DNA of 64,000 bases from JAGOTP01 sp964567995 (lineage in GTDB: Bacteria > Patescibacteriota > Patescibacteriia > 2-12-FULL-60-25): assembly GCA_964567995.1 (NCBI GenBank), contig CAZMOB010000001.1, positions 186,001 to 250,000 on the forward strand, read 5' to 3'. A model generated the notes under the pieces. The model was given only the letters and a program-made list of their open reading frames with translations. It searched no databases and had not been told where the DNA came from. The position numbers were made by a program, and so were the translations under genes. Numbering within the stretch: the stretch's first letter is position 1; each line of letters opens with the position of its first letter. Below, one piece after another: positions 52,031-60,922 of this stretch.

Positions 52031-52117
52031 TGGTGCCGGGAGAGAGAATCGAACTCTCATGACCTTTCGATCGCAGGATTTTGAGTCCTGTGCGTCTACC
52101 AATTCCGCCATCCCGGC
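52031..52117 (-). tRNA. tRNA-Leu(CAA)
   Basis: An 87-nt class II tRNA on the minus strand: acceptor GCCGGGA/TCCCGGC, long variable arm (CGATCGAAAGGTCAT region), T arm with GTTCGATTC, anticodon loop CTCAAAA giving CAA, and encoded CCA. Confidence 0.95.
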
Positions 52118-52135
52118 TAGCAAATTGTCCAGCAG

Positions 52136-52165
52136 AGGATAGCCGGTGTTTGGGGGCAGAGTCAA
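52136..52165 (-). promoter_or_regulatory. Canonical promoter of tRNA-Leu(CAA)
   Basis: On the minus strand TTGACT (52165-52160), an 18-nt spacer and TATCCT (52141-52136) lie about 18 nt before the tRNA. It is divergent from, and overlaps, the promoter region of the antiporter gene. Confidence 0.82.
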
Positions 52166-52179
52166 GCGCTCGTATGTGG

Positions 52180-52185
52180 TATACT
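52180..52185 (+). promoter_or_regulatory. TATACT -10 box before the antiporter gene
   Basis: TATACT ends 10 nt before the ATG at 52196; no Shine-Dalgarno sequence and no good -35 are present, predicting a very short leader. Confidence 0.5.
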
Positions 52186-52195
52186 CCTTCACGAC

Positions 52196-53902
52196 ATGAC
52201 GCTCTTTGGAGAACTCTCGGTGCTGTTTTTGGCGGCCGCTGGTCTAGCGCTGTGTTTTCAGCAATTCCGGTTGCCAACCGTCGTTGCCTATTTGGTGGTT
52301 GGGCTCGGGCTTGGACCCTTTGCGTTAGGTGTTTTGAACGCGTCTGAGATGTTTGAGCTGTTGGCTCAGGTGGGGATGTGCGCGTTGTTGTTTTCGGTTG
52401 GGCTGCACGTCAATGGGAAGGCGCTAAAGGAGTTGGGAAAAACTGTGCTCAAAGTTGGTTTGTTGCAGATTGGGCTGAATGTGGGGATTGGGTTGCTGAT
52501 CGGTCGTCTAGTGGGGTTCGGGTGGTTTGCCTCAGGCTTGCTAGGGGCGGCTCTTTCGTTCAATAGCACGGTTCTGGCCTTACGTTCGTTAGGGGATCGA
52601 GGGGATTTGAATCGATCCCATGGAAAAATCACGACCGGCATTTTGTTGCTACAGGACGTCTTTGCGACAATCGTGCTGTTAATCGTAGGTATCGCGCCCT
52701 TAAAAGGAGGAGCGGTCGAGATGGGGTTAGTTCTTCTGAAGGGCACCGCGTTGATGGGGGCTGTGTTTATCTTGGCACGTACGCTTCTTCCAAAAATCAT
52801 TGATCGCGCTGCGCGTTCACAGGAACTCTTAGCGATTGGATCGCTGGCGTTTGCGCTTGGTATGTCGCTAGCCTTTCATGCGGTCGGCTGGTCGTACGAG
52901 ATTGGAGCGTTGCTCGCGGGGGTCTGTCTAGCGAATACGACCTATCGTTTTGAAATTGAATCGAAGTTGAAACCACTACGCGAGTTATTTTTGGTGGTGT
53001 TCTTTGTCTTATTGGGGACCAAGATTGATCTGTCTGCATTACGGGCAGGATGGGTAATTGCGGCCGTTCTCATTCCACTTATCATCTTGATCAACCCTTG
53101 GTTTGTTGGTCGGTTGATGCGACGTTTCGGTCAGGCGCGTTCTCCCTCGTTTTTGGTTGGAATTCACCTGTCCCATTTAAGTGAGTTTTCGCTTCTTCTG
53201 TTGTTTGTGGCGAGTCGCTCCGTCGAGCTCCCACCAAGCTTCGCTTCGGCGATTACCGTAGCCGTGGGCTGTACGATGTTGGGCGGAAGCTTGCTCATGA
53301 CCCATGCCGACCGTGTGCGAGTGTTTGTTGAATGGCTTTTCAAAACAAAACCAGAAGCCAAACAAGTGCAAGAAGCCAACGCAGAGCAATTCGACGTCAT
53401 TCTGTTCGGCTGTCATCGGGTAGGCGGCGACTTTTTGCCTTCCTTTAAAAAGATGCGAGCCAACTACCTCGTCGTCGATTTTGATCCAGAAGCCATCGCT
53501 GAGCTCGAAGCGCATGGAATCCCGTGTCGCTATGGGGATGCCGAAGATCTGGGATTCTTGCGTGAGATAGGTGCCGACAAGGCCAAGCTCGTCATTTCAA
53601 CTATTCCGACGCTTCGCGTGAACACAGCAATTTTGAACCTTCGCCGAACCCGCCGACCGGCCGGCGTGTCGATCTTAGTCGGGCATACGATCGAAGAGGC
53701 GTTGTCGCTCTATAGTCAAGGGGCGACCTATGTCGTACTCCCTCATGTGTTGGGCGGAAACTACGCGTCTCAGTTGGTGGAGTCATTTGGGCTCAAAAAA
53801 GAGGCATTCTCTAGCGAGAGAACGCGACATATTGCGCACTTGAAGCGGCGCGGAGCCTATGTTTCGGCGGTTCCCATGTTGTCTCATGGCCGGTGGCAAT
53901 AA
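52196..53902 (+). CDS. CPA2 (Kef-type) cation:proton antiporter with TrkA-N domain
   Basis: A 568-residue protein. Residues 1 to about 385 form roughly 12 membrane helices with CPA2 features: VVAYLVVGLGLGP in the first helices, FNSTVLALRSL and GILLLQDVFATIVLL in the ion-binding region. Residues about 400-520 are a TrkA-N/RCK nucleotide-binding domain (VILFGCHRVGG, YLVVDFDPE, CRYGDAEDLGFL). It would exchange K+ or Na+ for protons under NAD(H) control; which ion is not evident. Confidence 0.93.
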   Translation: MTLFGELSVLFLAAAGLALCFQQFRLPTVVAYLVVGLGLGPFALGVLNASEMFELLAQVGMCALLFSVGLHVNGKALKELGKTVLKVGLLQIGLNVGIGLLIGRLVGFGWFASGLLGAALSFNSTVLALRSLGDRGDLNRSHGKITTGILLLQDVFATIVLLIVGIAPLKGGAVEMGLVLLKGTALMGAVFILARTLLPKIIDRAARSQELLAIGSLAFALGMSLAFHAVGWSYEIGALLAGVCLANTTYRFEIESKLKPLRELFLVVFFVLLGTKIDLSALRAGWVIAAVLIPLIILINPWFVGRLMRRFGQARSPSFLVGIHLSHLSEFSLLLLFVASRSVELPPSFASAITVAVGCTMLGGSLLMTHADRVRVFVEWLFKTKPEAKQVQEANAEQFDVILFGCHRVGGDFLPSFKKMRANYLVVDFDPEAIAELEAHGIPCRYGDAEDLGFLREIGADKAKLVISTIPTLRVNTAILNLRRTRRPAGVSILVGHTIEEALSLYSQGATYVVLPHVLGGNYASQLVESFGLKKEAFSSERTRHIAHLKRRGAYVSAVPMLSHGRWQ

Positions 53903-53980
53903 GCGCCTTGCGACCGAGCCGTTCCTCCTTTACACTGACCCCGTCTCTCGCCGTTCTTCTCTTCAAAAGCTTCCCTCGGT

Positions 53981-54769
53981 ATGGCCCGTATTATTTCCAT
54001 CGTGAACCAAAAAGGCGGGGTAGGGAAAACGACGACGGCCATTAATTTGGGCGCCTATCTTGCCGAACTTGGAAAATTCGTTTTAATTGTCGATTTGGAT
54101 CCTCAGGCCAACGCGACCTCCGGTATCGGGATCGACCACCGACAGATCGAACGGGGAGTCTATGAAGCGGTGCTTGGTCAAGCCTCGTTTAAAGAGATCG
54201 CACAACCAACGGCTCATGTTGGTTTGCGTATCGCGCCTTCAACCAATGCCCTGGCCGGATTGAACGTCGAACTGGTCTCGATGGAGCAGCGCGAGTTCAA
54301 GCTACGGGATGCTTTGCGAGAAATCCGTAATGACTACGATTTTATTTTGATCGATTGTCCGCCAACGCTCGGTCTCATTACCTTGAATGGGTTGGTCGCG
54401 GGTGACGAGATCCTGATCCCGGTTCAGGCAGAGTATTACGCGCTGGAAGGGTTAGGTCAGCTGCTTGAAACGGTTCAGCTTGTGCAAGATCGCTTGCGAC
54501 CGGAAGTCGACATTCTGGGAGCCGTTATTACGATGTACGACGGTCGGACAAAGCTCTCGGATGACGTCTTGCAAGAACTCTACAAATATTTTCCAAATAA
54601 TATATTCCGTTCCGTTATTCCTCGGAATGTGCGTTTAGCCGAAGCGCCTTCATTTGGCCGCAGTATTGCGCATTTTGATGGCGGATCCAAAGGAGCGAAA
54701 GCCTACGAGCGCCTGGCGCGTGAAGTCTTGGAGCGTGAAGTTAACCACTACCATATTCGTACCTTATGA
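53981..54769 (+). CDS. parA: ParA/Soj chromosome-partitioning ATPase
   Basis: A 262-residue ATPase with the deviant Walker A KGGVGKTTTAINLG, Walker A' IVDLDPQANATSGIG and Walker B FILIDCPPTLGLIT. Together with ParB it segregates the chromosome origin region. It overlaps parB by ATGA. It is the short chromosomal type without an N-terminal HTH. Confidence 0.96.
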   Translation: MARIISIVNQKGGVGKTTTAINLGAYLAELGKFVLIVDLDPQANATSGIGIDHRQIERGVYEAVLGQASFKEIAQPTAHVGLRIAPSTNALAGLNVELVSMEQREFKLRDALREIRNDYDFILIDCPPTLGLITLNGLVAGDEILIPVQAEYYALEGLGQLLETVQLVQDRLRPEVDILGAVITMYDGRTKLSDDVLQELYKYFPNNIFRSVIPRNVRLAEAPSFGRSIAHFDGGSKGAKAYERLAREVLEREVNHYHIRTL

Positions 54770-55746
54770 TTCCTTCCCGTCCCTCCGGCCTTGGCCGTGG
54801 TTTAGGCGCTATCATCCCGCCCAAAGTCCCGAGCGGGATGCCATCGGCCGTTCAGCCATCTGCGCCGACCCCTGTTTCATCATTTGGTCCCCCGACTGAG
54901 CAGAAACCTACAACTCCAGCTGATCGTCAGACCGAGCAGAACCAGAGTGCGGTTCAGCCAACCCTCGAGGCCGATCAGGGGGCTCGGATTCTTCAGATTC
55001 CTCTGGCTCAGATCAAGCGTAACCCGTATCAACCACGTACCCACTTTTCACATGATGAACTGGAGGAATTGATGGGGAGTATCAAAGAACATGGCTTGTT
55101 GCAGCCACTTGTCGTGATGCCTGTCGGGACGGATGGAAGCTATCAGTTGATCGCCGGAGAACGTCGCTTCCGCGCTCTGTCGATCTTGGGCGAAAAAACG
55201 GCACCGGTCATCGTCCGACAAGCAACCGAACAGCAGCAGCTTGAATTGGCGATCATCGAAAACATCCAGCGCCAAGAATTGAATGCGCTAGAAGAGGCGA
55301 CAGCCTACGCCCGTTTGGCGGATGAATTTGGTCTGACTCAAGAAGAGATCTCGCAAAAGGTGGGAAAAAGCCGTTCACAAGTGGCGAATACCATCCGCTT
55401 GCTTATTCTCCCGAAAGAAATTCGCGAGGCAGTCGCCGAAGGAAAAATCAGCGCTTCAAATGCTCGTACGTTGCTGGCCCTTCCAACAGATGAAGAGCGT
55501 TTAAAGTTGTTTCATACGTTGGTAAATGAAGGATTGACGGTCCGGCAAGTCGAGGACCGTGTCTCGGTTCGTCGTCCGTCGCACACGAAAGATCCAAATA
55601 TTTCTGATCTGGAATTCCGTTTGCGTGATCAGTTGCATTGTCGCGTTGAAATCAAAAAGAATGCCCGTGGGGCAGGGGAGGTGCGTTTACGCTTTAGCTC
55701 GGAAGAAGAATTGTCTCGCTTGATCGGTCAGTTGGAGAAAAACTAA
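54766..55746 (+). CDS. parB: ParB/Spo0J partitioning protein
   Basis: A 326-residue protein. It has the N-terminal ParA-contact peptide GLGRGLGAIIP, a Pro/Gln-rich linker, the ParB nuclease-like CTP-binding fold (NPYQPRTHFSHDELEEL, GERRFRA), the central HTH (TQEEISQKVGKSRSQVANTIRLL) and a C-terminal dimerisation end. It is translated in step with parA. No obvious parS site was found in the window by eye. Confidence 0.95.
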   Translation: MIPSRPSGLGRGLGAIIPPKVPSGMPSAVQPSAPTPVSSFGPPTEQKPTTPADRQTEQNQSAVQPTLEADQGARILQIPLAQIKRNPYQPRTHFSHDELEELMGSIKEHGLLQPLVVMPVGTDGSYQLIAGERRFRALSILGEKTAPVIVRQATEQQQLELAIIENIQRQELNALEEATAYARLADEFGLTQEEISQKVGKSRSQVANTIRLLILPKEIREAVAEGKISASNARTLLALPTDEERLKLFHTLVNEGLTVRQVEDRVSVRRPSHTKDPNISDLEFRLRDQLHCRVEIKKNARGAGEVRLRFSSEEELSRLIGQLEKN

Positions 55747-55770
55747 CCTGACATCTTCGCTCTTTCTTTT

Positions 55771-56289
55771 ATGAATGGTCCTGCCCAGTTTCCACAGCAA
55801 CATCGTCCTGACGCTAAGTCAGAGAAGTCTCCTGCCGAACTTAAGCGTGAACAACAGATGACAGCTATCAGGAATCTTGTGTTGCTTGAGCGAGCTGAGC
55901 TTGCGGCGAGTGCTGAGCGTGGAGCGCAGCGGACAGCAGTTTATGAGCCGTTTCTCCAGTCTCTTCAAGAAGTGGCCCGAAGCGCAGAGGGCGCACGAAC
56001 GATCCTCGAAGAGTGGGTCAAAGCGATCGATCAATTTATTGGTAAAGAGATGAAGAAAGACCCGGAGAAATATAAAGATCCAGCGAACTATATGGCAGCG
56101 CAAGCAGCGGGTATTAAAGCCTTTGTTGCTTCTCAGCCCTTGTTATTGCCACAAACCATGGAGCGTTTACGACAACAAACGCAAGAACCGGCTGCTCCAG
56201 GAGCCGGATTTACCATGCGAGTGATTCCGGATGCGACGTTTGTTATGACGAAGCTCTACCAGGGATTGGTATTGAGCAAGGCGTTTTAG
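55771..56289 (+). CDS. Hypothetical helical protein
   Basis: A 172-residue protein I do not recognise. A disordered, charged N-terminus (to about residue 30) is followed by several amphipathic helices (ELAASAERGAQRTAVYEPFLQSL, EEWVKAIDQFIGKEMKK). No membrane segment. It lies 24 nt after parB and may belong to the same transcript. Confidence 0.7.
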   Translation: MNGPAQFPQQHRPDAKSEKSPAELKREQQMTAIRNLVLLERAELAASAERGAQRTAVYEPFLQSLQEVARSAEGARTILEEWVKAIDQFIGKEMKKDPEKYKDPANYMAAQAAGIKAFVASQPLLLPQTMERLRQQTQEPAAPGAGFTMRVIPDATFVMTKLYQGLVLSKAF

Positions 56290-56301
56290 AAAGTGAACAA
56301 C

Positions 56302-57822
56302 CTATTTCGTTGTTCCCGGGAGAATCCCCTTAATCCAGGTTCCAATGCGTGACTTGGCCATTTGGCGGATTTTGGCTTTCGCGTGACGAGTTTTCACGAA
56401 TTTGATCCAATCCGGATTTGGCCCTTTGCGATTTTTGTCCGTCATGATGTCGATCATGTCACCATTTTTGAGAATCCGATCGACGGGAGCCAGATCTTCG
56501 TTGATTTTTGCGCCGGTGCAGGTATCGCCGACCTGTGAGTGAATGGCATACGCAAAATCCACGCAGGTACTGCCTTCTGGTAAGTCGATCACATCGCCTT
56601 TGGGCGTGAACACGAAGATGCGATTCTGGAAGGCATCGATCTTCATTTCTTCGAGCGTGTGAAGTTTGTCTTGTTTGTCGCCGAGTTCTTGTTGGAGGGC
56701 GGCCAAATCGGACACCCAGTTAGGTGCCTTATTGGAATTCGGTTCAGAGCGTTTGCCGTTTTCGTCGTAGGCCCAGTGGGCGGCGATGCCGTATTCGTTT
56801 TCGGCATGCATTGCCCGGGTGCGGATCTGGAATTCAACGATTTCCCCTTGTTCGCAGAAGACGGTCGTGTGGAGCGAGCGATAGCCGTTCGGTTTGGGCT
56901 GAGCGATGTAGTCTTTGATGCGGCCTTTGAGCGGGGTCCATTTGCTATGGATCGCTCCAAGCGCGCTATAACAATCAGCCACGGTCGGGACGATCACGCG
57001 TAAGGCAATGATATCGTACACACGCGCAATGTTCCGTTCGTTTTTGATGAGCTTCTTGTACAGCGAATACAAATGCTTGGCTCGTCCATGGACATCGTGA
57101 TAGCCAATGCGGTTTTCTTTCAGGTTGATCTTGGTCTGTTCGATCACATGATCGACGTATTCCTGTTTGTTGTTCCGAGCGGTCTGCGCGATCTCTTGCG
57201 TCCAGGCGTACTCTTTGGGATAGACGTATTTAAAGGCCGCATCTTCGAGTTTGCCTTTCATTTCCCCCATACCTAAACGGTTGGCGATGGGTGCGTAGAT
57301 TTCGAGCGATTCTAGCGCGATGCGATACTGTTTCTTTTGGGGAATCGCGTCGAGCGTTTGGAGATTGTGCAAACGGTCAGCGAATTTGATGAAGACGACG
57401 CGCACATCAGCCGCCATCGCTAAGAACATTTTACACAGGTTCTCGATGTAGCGCTCCATCCCACGATATTTTATTTTGCTGAGTTTCGTGATGCCTGCCA
57501 CCATCGAACCAATATCTTCGCCGAATTCAGAGGTAATTTCTTCGATCGTTCGTTGCGTATCTTCTGGAACGTCATGCAGGAGCCCGGCCACGATGATCGG
57601 TACGGGCATATGCATCTCGGCCAGAGTGCCAGCGGTCTGCAGAGGGTGCATGATATAGGGCTCGCCGCTCGCTCGCATTTGCCCAGCATGGGCAGCCTCC
57701 GCAAAGGTGAAACCTCGTCGTACGAGCTCAACGTCCGCCCCACGATCATTCTCAAGCACGAGCTGACAGAGCTCGTCGATGGTCTGAACGAAGCGTTGTT
57801 TGAGTGGGGCCATACAGTTCAT
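56302..57822 (-). CDS. RelA/SpoT (p)ppGpp synthetase/hydrolase, lacking ACT domain
   Basis: A 506-residue alarmone enzyme. The HD hydrolase domain is present with HPLQTAGTLAEM and LLHDVPEDT; the synthetase domain has DIIALRVIVP and GYRSLHTTVF; then a TGS domain (IFVFTPKGDVIDLPEGSTCVDFAYAIHS). It stops after the TGS helical extension, without the zinc-finger and ACT domains of full-length RSH proteins (about 700+ residues). A Met at 57813 is an alternative start. A CATACT box is 4 nt before the ATG. Confidence 0.93.
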   Translation of the reverse strand: MNCMAPLKQRFVQTIDELCQLVLENDRGADVELVRRGFTFAEAAHAGQMRASGEPYIMHPLQTAGTLAEMHMPVPIIVAGLLHDVPEDTQRTIEEITSEFGEDIGSMVAGITKLSKIKYRGMERYIENLCKMFLAMAADVRVVFIKFADRLHNLQTLDAIPQKKQYRIALESLEIYAPIANRLGMGEMKGKLEDAAFKYVYPKEYAWTQEIAQTARNNKQEYVDHVIEQTKINLKENRIGYHDVHGRAKHLYSLYKKLIKNERNIARVYDIIALRVIVPTVADCYSALGAIHSKWTPLKGRIKDYIAQPKPNGYRSLHTTVFCEQGEIVEFQIRTRAMHAENEYGIAAHWAYDENGKRSEPNSNKAPNWVSDLAALQQELGDKQDKLHTLEEMKIDAFQNRIFVFTPKGDVIDLPEGSTCVDFAYAIHSQVGDTCTGAKINEDLAPVDRILKNGDMIDIMTDKNRKGPNPDWIKFVKTRHAKAKIRQMAKSRIGTWIKGILPGTTK

Positions 57823-57845
57823 CTATAGTATGCCCCATAAGAGGG

Positions 57846-59057
57846 TTAGGCAACTTGCTCGAGCCGCATGCCGACACTGGTAATGTCATCATCTTTGAAG
57901 TCCGGCACGTTCGTGTTTTGGGCGGTGTGGTTGAGGGCAGTGCAGATAGCCTGGGGGGAAGCGTTGTCACTCATTTGAGAGCGAACTCTTTCGAGTTCTG
58001 ACGTTGGAGCGTTTTCGAACAAGCCATCAGTGAAGGCGTAGTATTCGTCTCCAGGTTCAGCGTCGAACACCTCGGAATGCTGTTTATGGGCGTTGTTCGT
58101 TCCGAGATAGGCGAAACAATAGTGTCTGAACTCCTCTAATTCAAAGGTCTCTTTCCCTTTCTCCTTCATGGTTGCAATGAGACGTGCAAAGGCTTCTAGT
58201 TTTGATGAACCGAATCGATCCGGTGCAAGTCCCTTGTCTGCCATCTCGCGTTGTCTGTCTTGCTCGTGTTTGAGTAGATCTTCCAGTGCCCTTCGTTCAA
58301 CTGTTTGATAGAGATCAATTTCATCTCTGAGTAAGCCAGCTTCGATCAATGGCTGCGCAAAGGCATGATCGTGTGAGAGTTGCGTCCAAACGCCCTGTCT
58401 TCGTCGATAGATACGGCTGTCGCCTATATTGCTGACGAGGACTTTGAGTGCTCCTTCTGGTGTACGAAATACTTTTGCATAACTGATAGTCGTCAAGCTG
58501 TTGGCTTTTCTACTTTTGAACATGTCCTGATAAAACTGTGAGCCTGTATTGGTTGCAATCAACGGATGTCTTTTTTCCATGTATCGTGTACAGGCAGCAT
58601 CAATCTCCGCAGATCCATGGACGATTCTTTGAGCCATTCGATCTAAATAAAAGAGGACACGGTCCGTAGCGGCGAGAGCCTCTTCGGACGTGAACCGGCG
58701 GCTTTCAAGTGGAGAGCTGAAAAAAGGTTCGACCAGATCGGTGTTTTCTCCTTTGATGATGTTCAAAAAAGTCTGAGTAACGCCTTGAACAGTCACTTCG
58801 CTGGCACCGCCTGAACCCATGCCGTCCAGGGCGCAAATGAGGCCTGTCTCGGCATGCGCTAAGCCCCCATCCTGGCAGGGGAGACCCTCTCGTTGTTTTT
58901 CTTGCGCAGGAGTGAGCTCTGCGCCTATTTTTATCTTGATGCGTTTTTCTGCTTCTTTTGTAGGTTCGGCTAATGGTTCATGGAGTCGTTTCAATTCCTC
59001 GTCGGAGAGGGTGGCGCGTGGTTGATCCGGCTGGAAATTGAGAAAGCGCGTGTTCAT
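57846..59057 (-). CDS. PP2C-family Ser/Thr phosphatase
   Basis: A 403-residue protein from the ATG at 59057. It has the PP2C metal-binding pattern: CQDGG near residue 60, ICALDGMGSGGASE (DGxGG-like), VLVSNIGDSRIYRRRQG, YYAFTDGLFEN and FKDDDITSVGMRL. About 100 residues are inserted before the last two motifs. It would reverse Ser/Thr phosphorylation, possibly by the kinase at 51156. A TATACT box (59076-59081, minus strand) is 18 nt upstream. Confidence 0.9.
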   Translation of the reverse strand: MNTRFLNFQPDQPRATLSDEELKRLHEPLAEPTKEAEKRIKIKIGAELTPAQEKQREGLPCQDGGLAHAETGLICALDGMGSGGASEVTVQGVTQTFLNIIKGENTDLVEPFFSSPLESRRFTSEEALAATDRVLFYLDRMAQRIVHGSAEIDAACTRYMEKRHPLIATNTGSQFYQDMFKSRKANSLTTISYAKVFRTPEGALKVLVSNIGDSRIYRRRQGVWTQLSHDHAFAQPLIEAGLLRDEIDLYQTVERRALEDLLKHEQDRQREMADKGLAPDRFGSSKLEAFARLIATMKEKGKETFELEEFRHYCFAYLGTNNAHKQHSEVFDAEPGDEYYAFTDGLFENAPTSELERVRSQMSDNASPQAICTALNHTAQNTNVPDFKDDDITSVGMRLEQVA

Positions 59058-59097
59058 AGAAAGGGGTTCCAAAGCAGTATAACCCCTTCTCTTTGAG

Positions 59098-59132
59098 GAA
59101 AAAAGCAACTCCGCACGTGAATGCGGAGTTGC
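59098..59132 (-). terminator. Terminator of tRNA-Lys
   Basis: On the minus strand GCAACTCCGCA (59132-59122) pairs with TGCGGAGTTGC (59115-59105) over a 6-nt loop and is followed by a run of six T. Confidence 0.92.
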
Positions 59133-59133
59133 G

Positions 59134-59209
<76 letters not shown>

Positions 59210-59222
59210 AGGAACGGCCGAA

Positions 59223-59251
59223 AGCATAGCCGATTCTTCGTTCTCTTTCAA
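59223..59251 (-). promoter_or_regulatory. Canonical promoter of tRNA-Lys
   Basis: On the minus strand TTGAAA (59251-59246), a 17-nt spacer and TATGCT (59228-59223) lie 13 nt before the tRNA. Confidence 0.85.
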
Positions 59252-59284
59252 GCCATCTTTTGCTACTATGCCCACATTCGTCTT

Positions 59285-59872
59285 ATGCCCCTCCTTTCTG
59301 CCCGTATTCAGCGCCAAACCTTGGAGCGTCAAAGTCTGCTCGCCAAATTGCGACGAGAGCTGCAGCAGCGTTCAGCCGACGTCCTGTCCGCCAGCAAACG
59401 GTCGATTTTCGCACTTCATCGTGAGGACGCGGGTGCTTCGTTGAAGGAATTGGAGATTGCGTCACAGGCCATCGACCAGGGGTGGAAGATTGTGGCGGAA
59501 GAAAGTCTGTTGGCGCAGGAAGGAGCTTGGCGTGCCGCTCGGGAAGAGTATACGGAAGCGTCGCTCTTGGCTGAATATTTGAAGAAAGGTTCGTTGCAAA
59601 CGCATCCCGACAAAGACCGTGACCCAGATATTTTTATTGGAGGCTTATCTGATTTTTTGGGAGAGTTAGTGCGCTTGGCGGTCTTGGCGGCTACTCGCGG
59701 GGATCGTGCGCCGATTGAGCGGTTCTATCAAGACGCAGTCGAACTCATGGATTTTTTGCTTCAAATGGATCTGACCGGTCATTTGCGAACCAAAGTGGAT
59801 CAAGCCAAACAGCACGTGAAAAAACTCGAAGAGATCCGCTACGATCTGTCTTTGCGTGATCGGGAGAAGTAG
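59285..59872 (+). CDS. Translin/TRAX-like protein
   Basis: A 195-residue all-helical protein from the ATG at 59285. The segment IFIGGLSDFLGELVRLAVLAATRGD followed by IERFYQDAVELMDFLL and KVDQAKQHVKKLEEIRYDLSLRD matches the translin core (G-x-x-D-x-x-GELxR, then a helix and the K-x-E-x-x-Y-DLxxR end). Translin proteins bind or cleave RNA and single-stranded DNA as ring-shaped oligomers, and are best known from eukaryotes and archaea. The protein may therefore act in RNA metabolism. It precedes the WecG-like gene by 9 nt. Confidence 0.75.
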   Translation: MPLLSARIQRQTLERQSLLAKLRRELQQRSADVLSASKRSIFALHREDAGASLKELEIASQAIDQGWKIVAEESLLAQEGAWRAAREEYTEASLLAEYLKKGSLQTHPDKDRDPDIFIGGLSDFLGELVRLAVLAATRGDRAPIERFYQDAVELMDFLLQMDLTGHLRTKVDQAKQHVKKLEEIRYDLSLRDREK

Positions 59873-59881
59873 GGCTTTGCT

Positions 59882-60862
59882 ATGGCGTCGTCTGTGCCAG
59901 AGGTCTTTGGAATTCCGATTCAAGGTGGATCGTTGGAAACTATTTTGACCTGGGCGTTTGATCCCTCGTTGCCAACGCCGAAATGGATCGTGACCGCTAA
60001 TCCGGAAATCTTATTGGAAGCAAAGCGGAATCCGGCCTATGCGACGGTGCTTCGTCAGGCGGAGTATCTGTGCGTTGATGGAACGGGGTTGTTGCTGGCA
60101 CTGCGAGCAAGTGGCCATGACGCTCAGCGGGTAACGGGCGTTGCGTTAGCGGAAGCGCTGATCGCGCGAGCGGCGCAAGAGGGGTTGCGCGTGGGCTTCG
60201 TTGGCGGAGACCCAGGGGTTGCAAAAGCGGTCGCGACTCATTGGCTACAGCGCTTCTCTTCTTTGCAAATCGTAGCCGAGGAAGCGGGGAAGATTCTGCC
60301 AGATGGGACAGCCGATCTCGCGGAAGAAGAAGCGGTTCATCGTTTGGTATTAGCAGCGCCTGATGTGTTGCTGGTTGCGTTTGGCGGGGGAACGAAGCAG
60401 GAATCCTGGATTGCTCGCCGCTTGGCGGATCTACCCTCTGTGAAGATCGTGGTTGGTGTGGGTGGAGCTTTCGATTTTTGGACGGACCGAATCAAGCGTG
60501 CTCCGGCTTTTTTACAAAAGATTGGCCTTGAATGGCTGTGGCGTTTAGTGCAGGAACCACGTCGTTTGAAGCGTATTGTTCGTGCCACTATTCTGTTTCC
60601 GATCGCCTATGTCATCGATCAGCTACGGCAGTCTGGTCCTGCACGTAAACGGTGGCTATACATCGGGACACTCGTGTTGCGTGTTCTGTTTTTCTTCTTC
60701 ATCCTCTGTCCGGCTTTGTATCGCTATCTTTGGCTTATCTCGCTGCAGGGTGTGAGACGTTATCCCTGGGGGGCGGTCGATTTGATTGTTCCTTTTGTGA
60801 TACTCGTCGTTCTCTATCCGGTCTTCCGCTTCATTAAACAGCTTGTCGCACATACGCCGTAA
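59882..60862 (+). CDS. WecG/TagA/CpsF family glycosyltransferase with membrane tail
   Basis: A 326-residue protein. Residues 1 to about 245 match the GT26 family: TANPEILLEAKRNP, the catalytic-Asp region YLCVDGTGLLLAL, RVGFVGGDPG, LLVAFGGGTKQESWI and GVGGAFDFWTDRIKRAP. Two C-terminal membrane helices (about 255-315) are added, which is unusual for the family. Members add ManNAc or a similar sugar to a lipid-linked precursor on the inner side of the membrane. Confidence 0.9.
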   Translation: MASSVPEVFGIPIQGGSLETILTWAFDPSLPTPKWIVTANPEILLEAKRNPAYATVLRQAEYLCVDGTGLLLALRASGHDAQRVTGVALAEALIARAAQEGLRVGFVGGDPGVAKAVATHWLQRFSSLQIVAEEAGKILPDGTADLAEEEAVHRLVLAAPDVLLVAFGGGTKQESWIARRLADLPSVKIVVGVGGAFDFWTDRIKRAPAFLQKIGLEWLWRLVQEPRRLKRIVRATILFPIAYVIDQLRQSGPARKRWLYIGTLVLRVLFFFFILCPALYRYLWLISLQGVRRYPWGAVDLIVPFVILVVLYPVFRFIKQLVAHTP

Positions 60863-60922
60863 TAAGAAGAGAGTAATCTGTTTGTATCGACGACTTCTTG
60901 GTCTATCTGGCATACTGTCAGT

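Noticed and set aside
22312..54769. Recoding of TGA as an amino acid
   Set aside because: TGA is used as a stop in several ATGA overlaps (22312, 23772, 47301, 54766), and core proteins have no in-frame TGA.
53981..55746. Replication origin near parA-parB
   Set aside because: No dnaA, no DnaA-box cluster and no parS-like palindrome were found in the flanking sequence.
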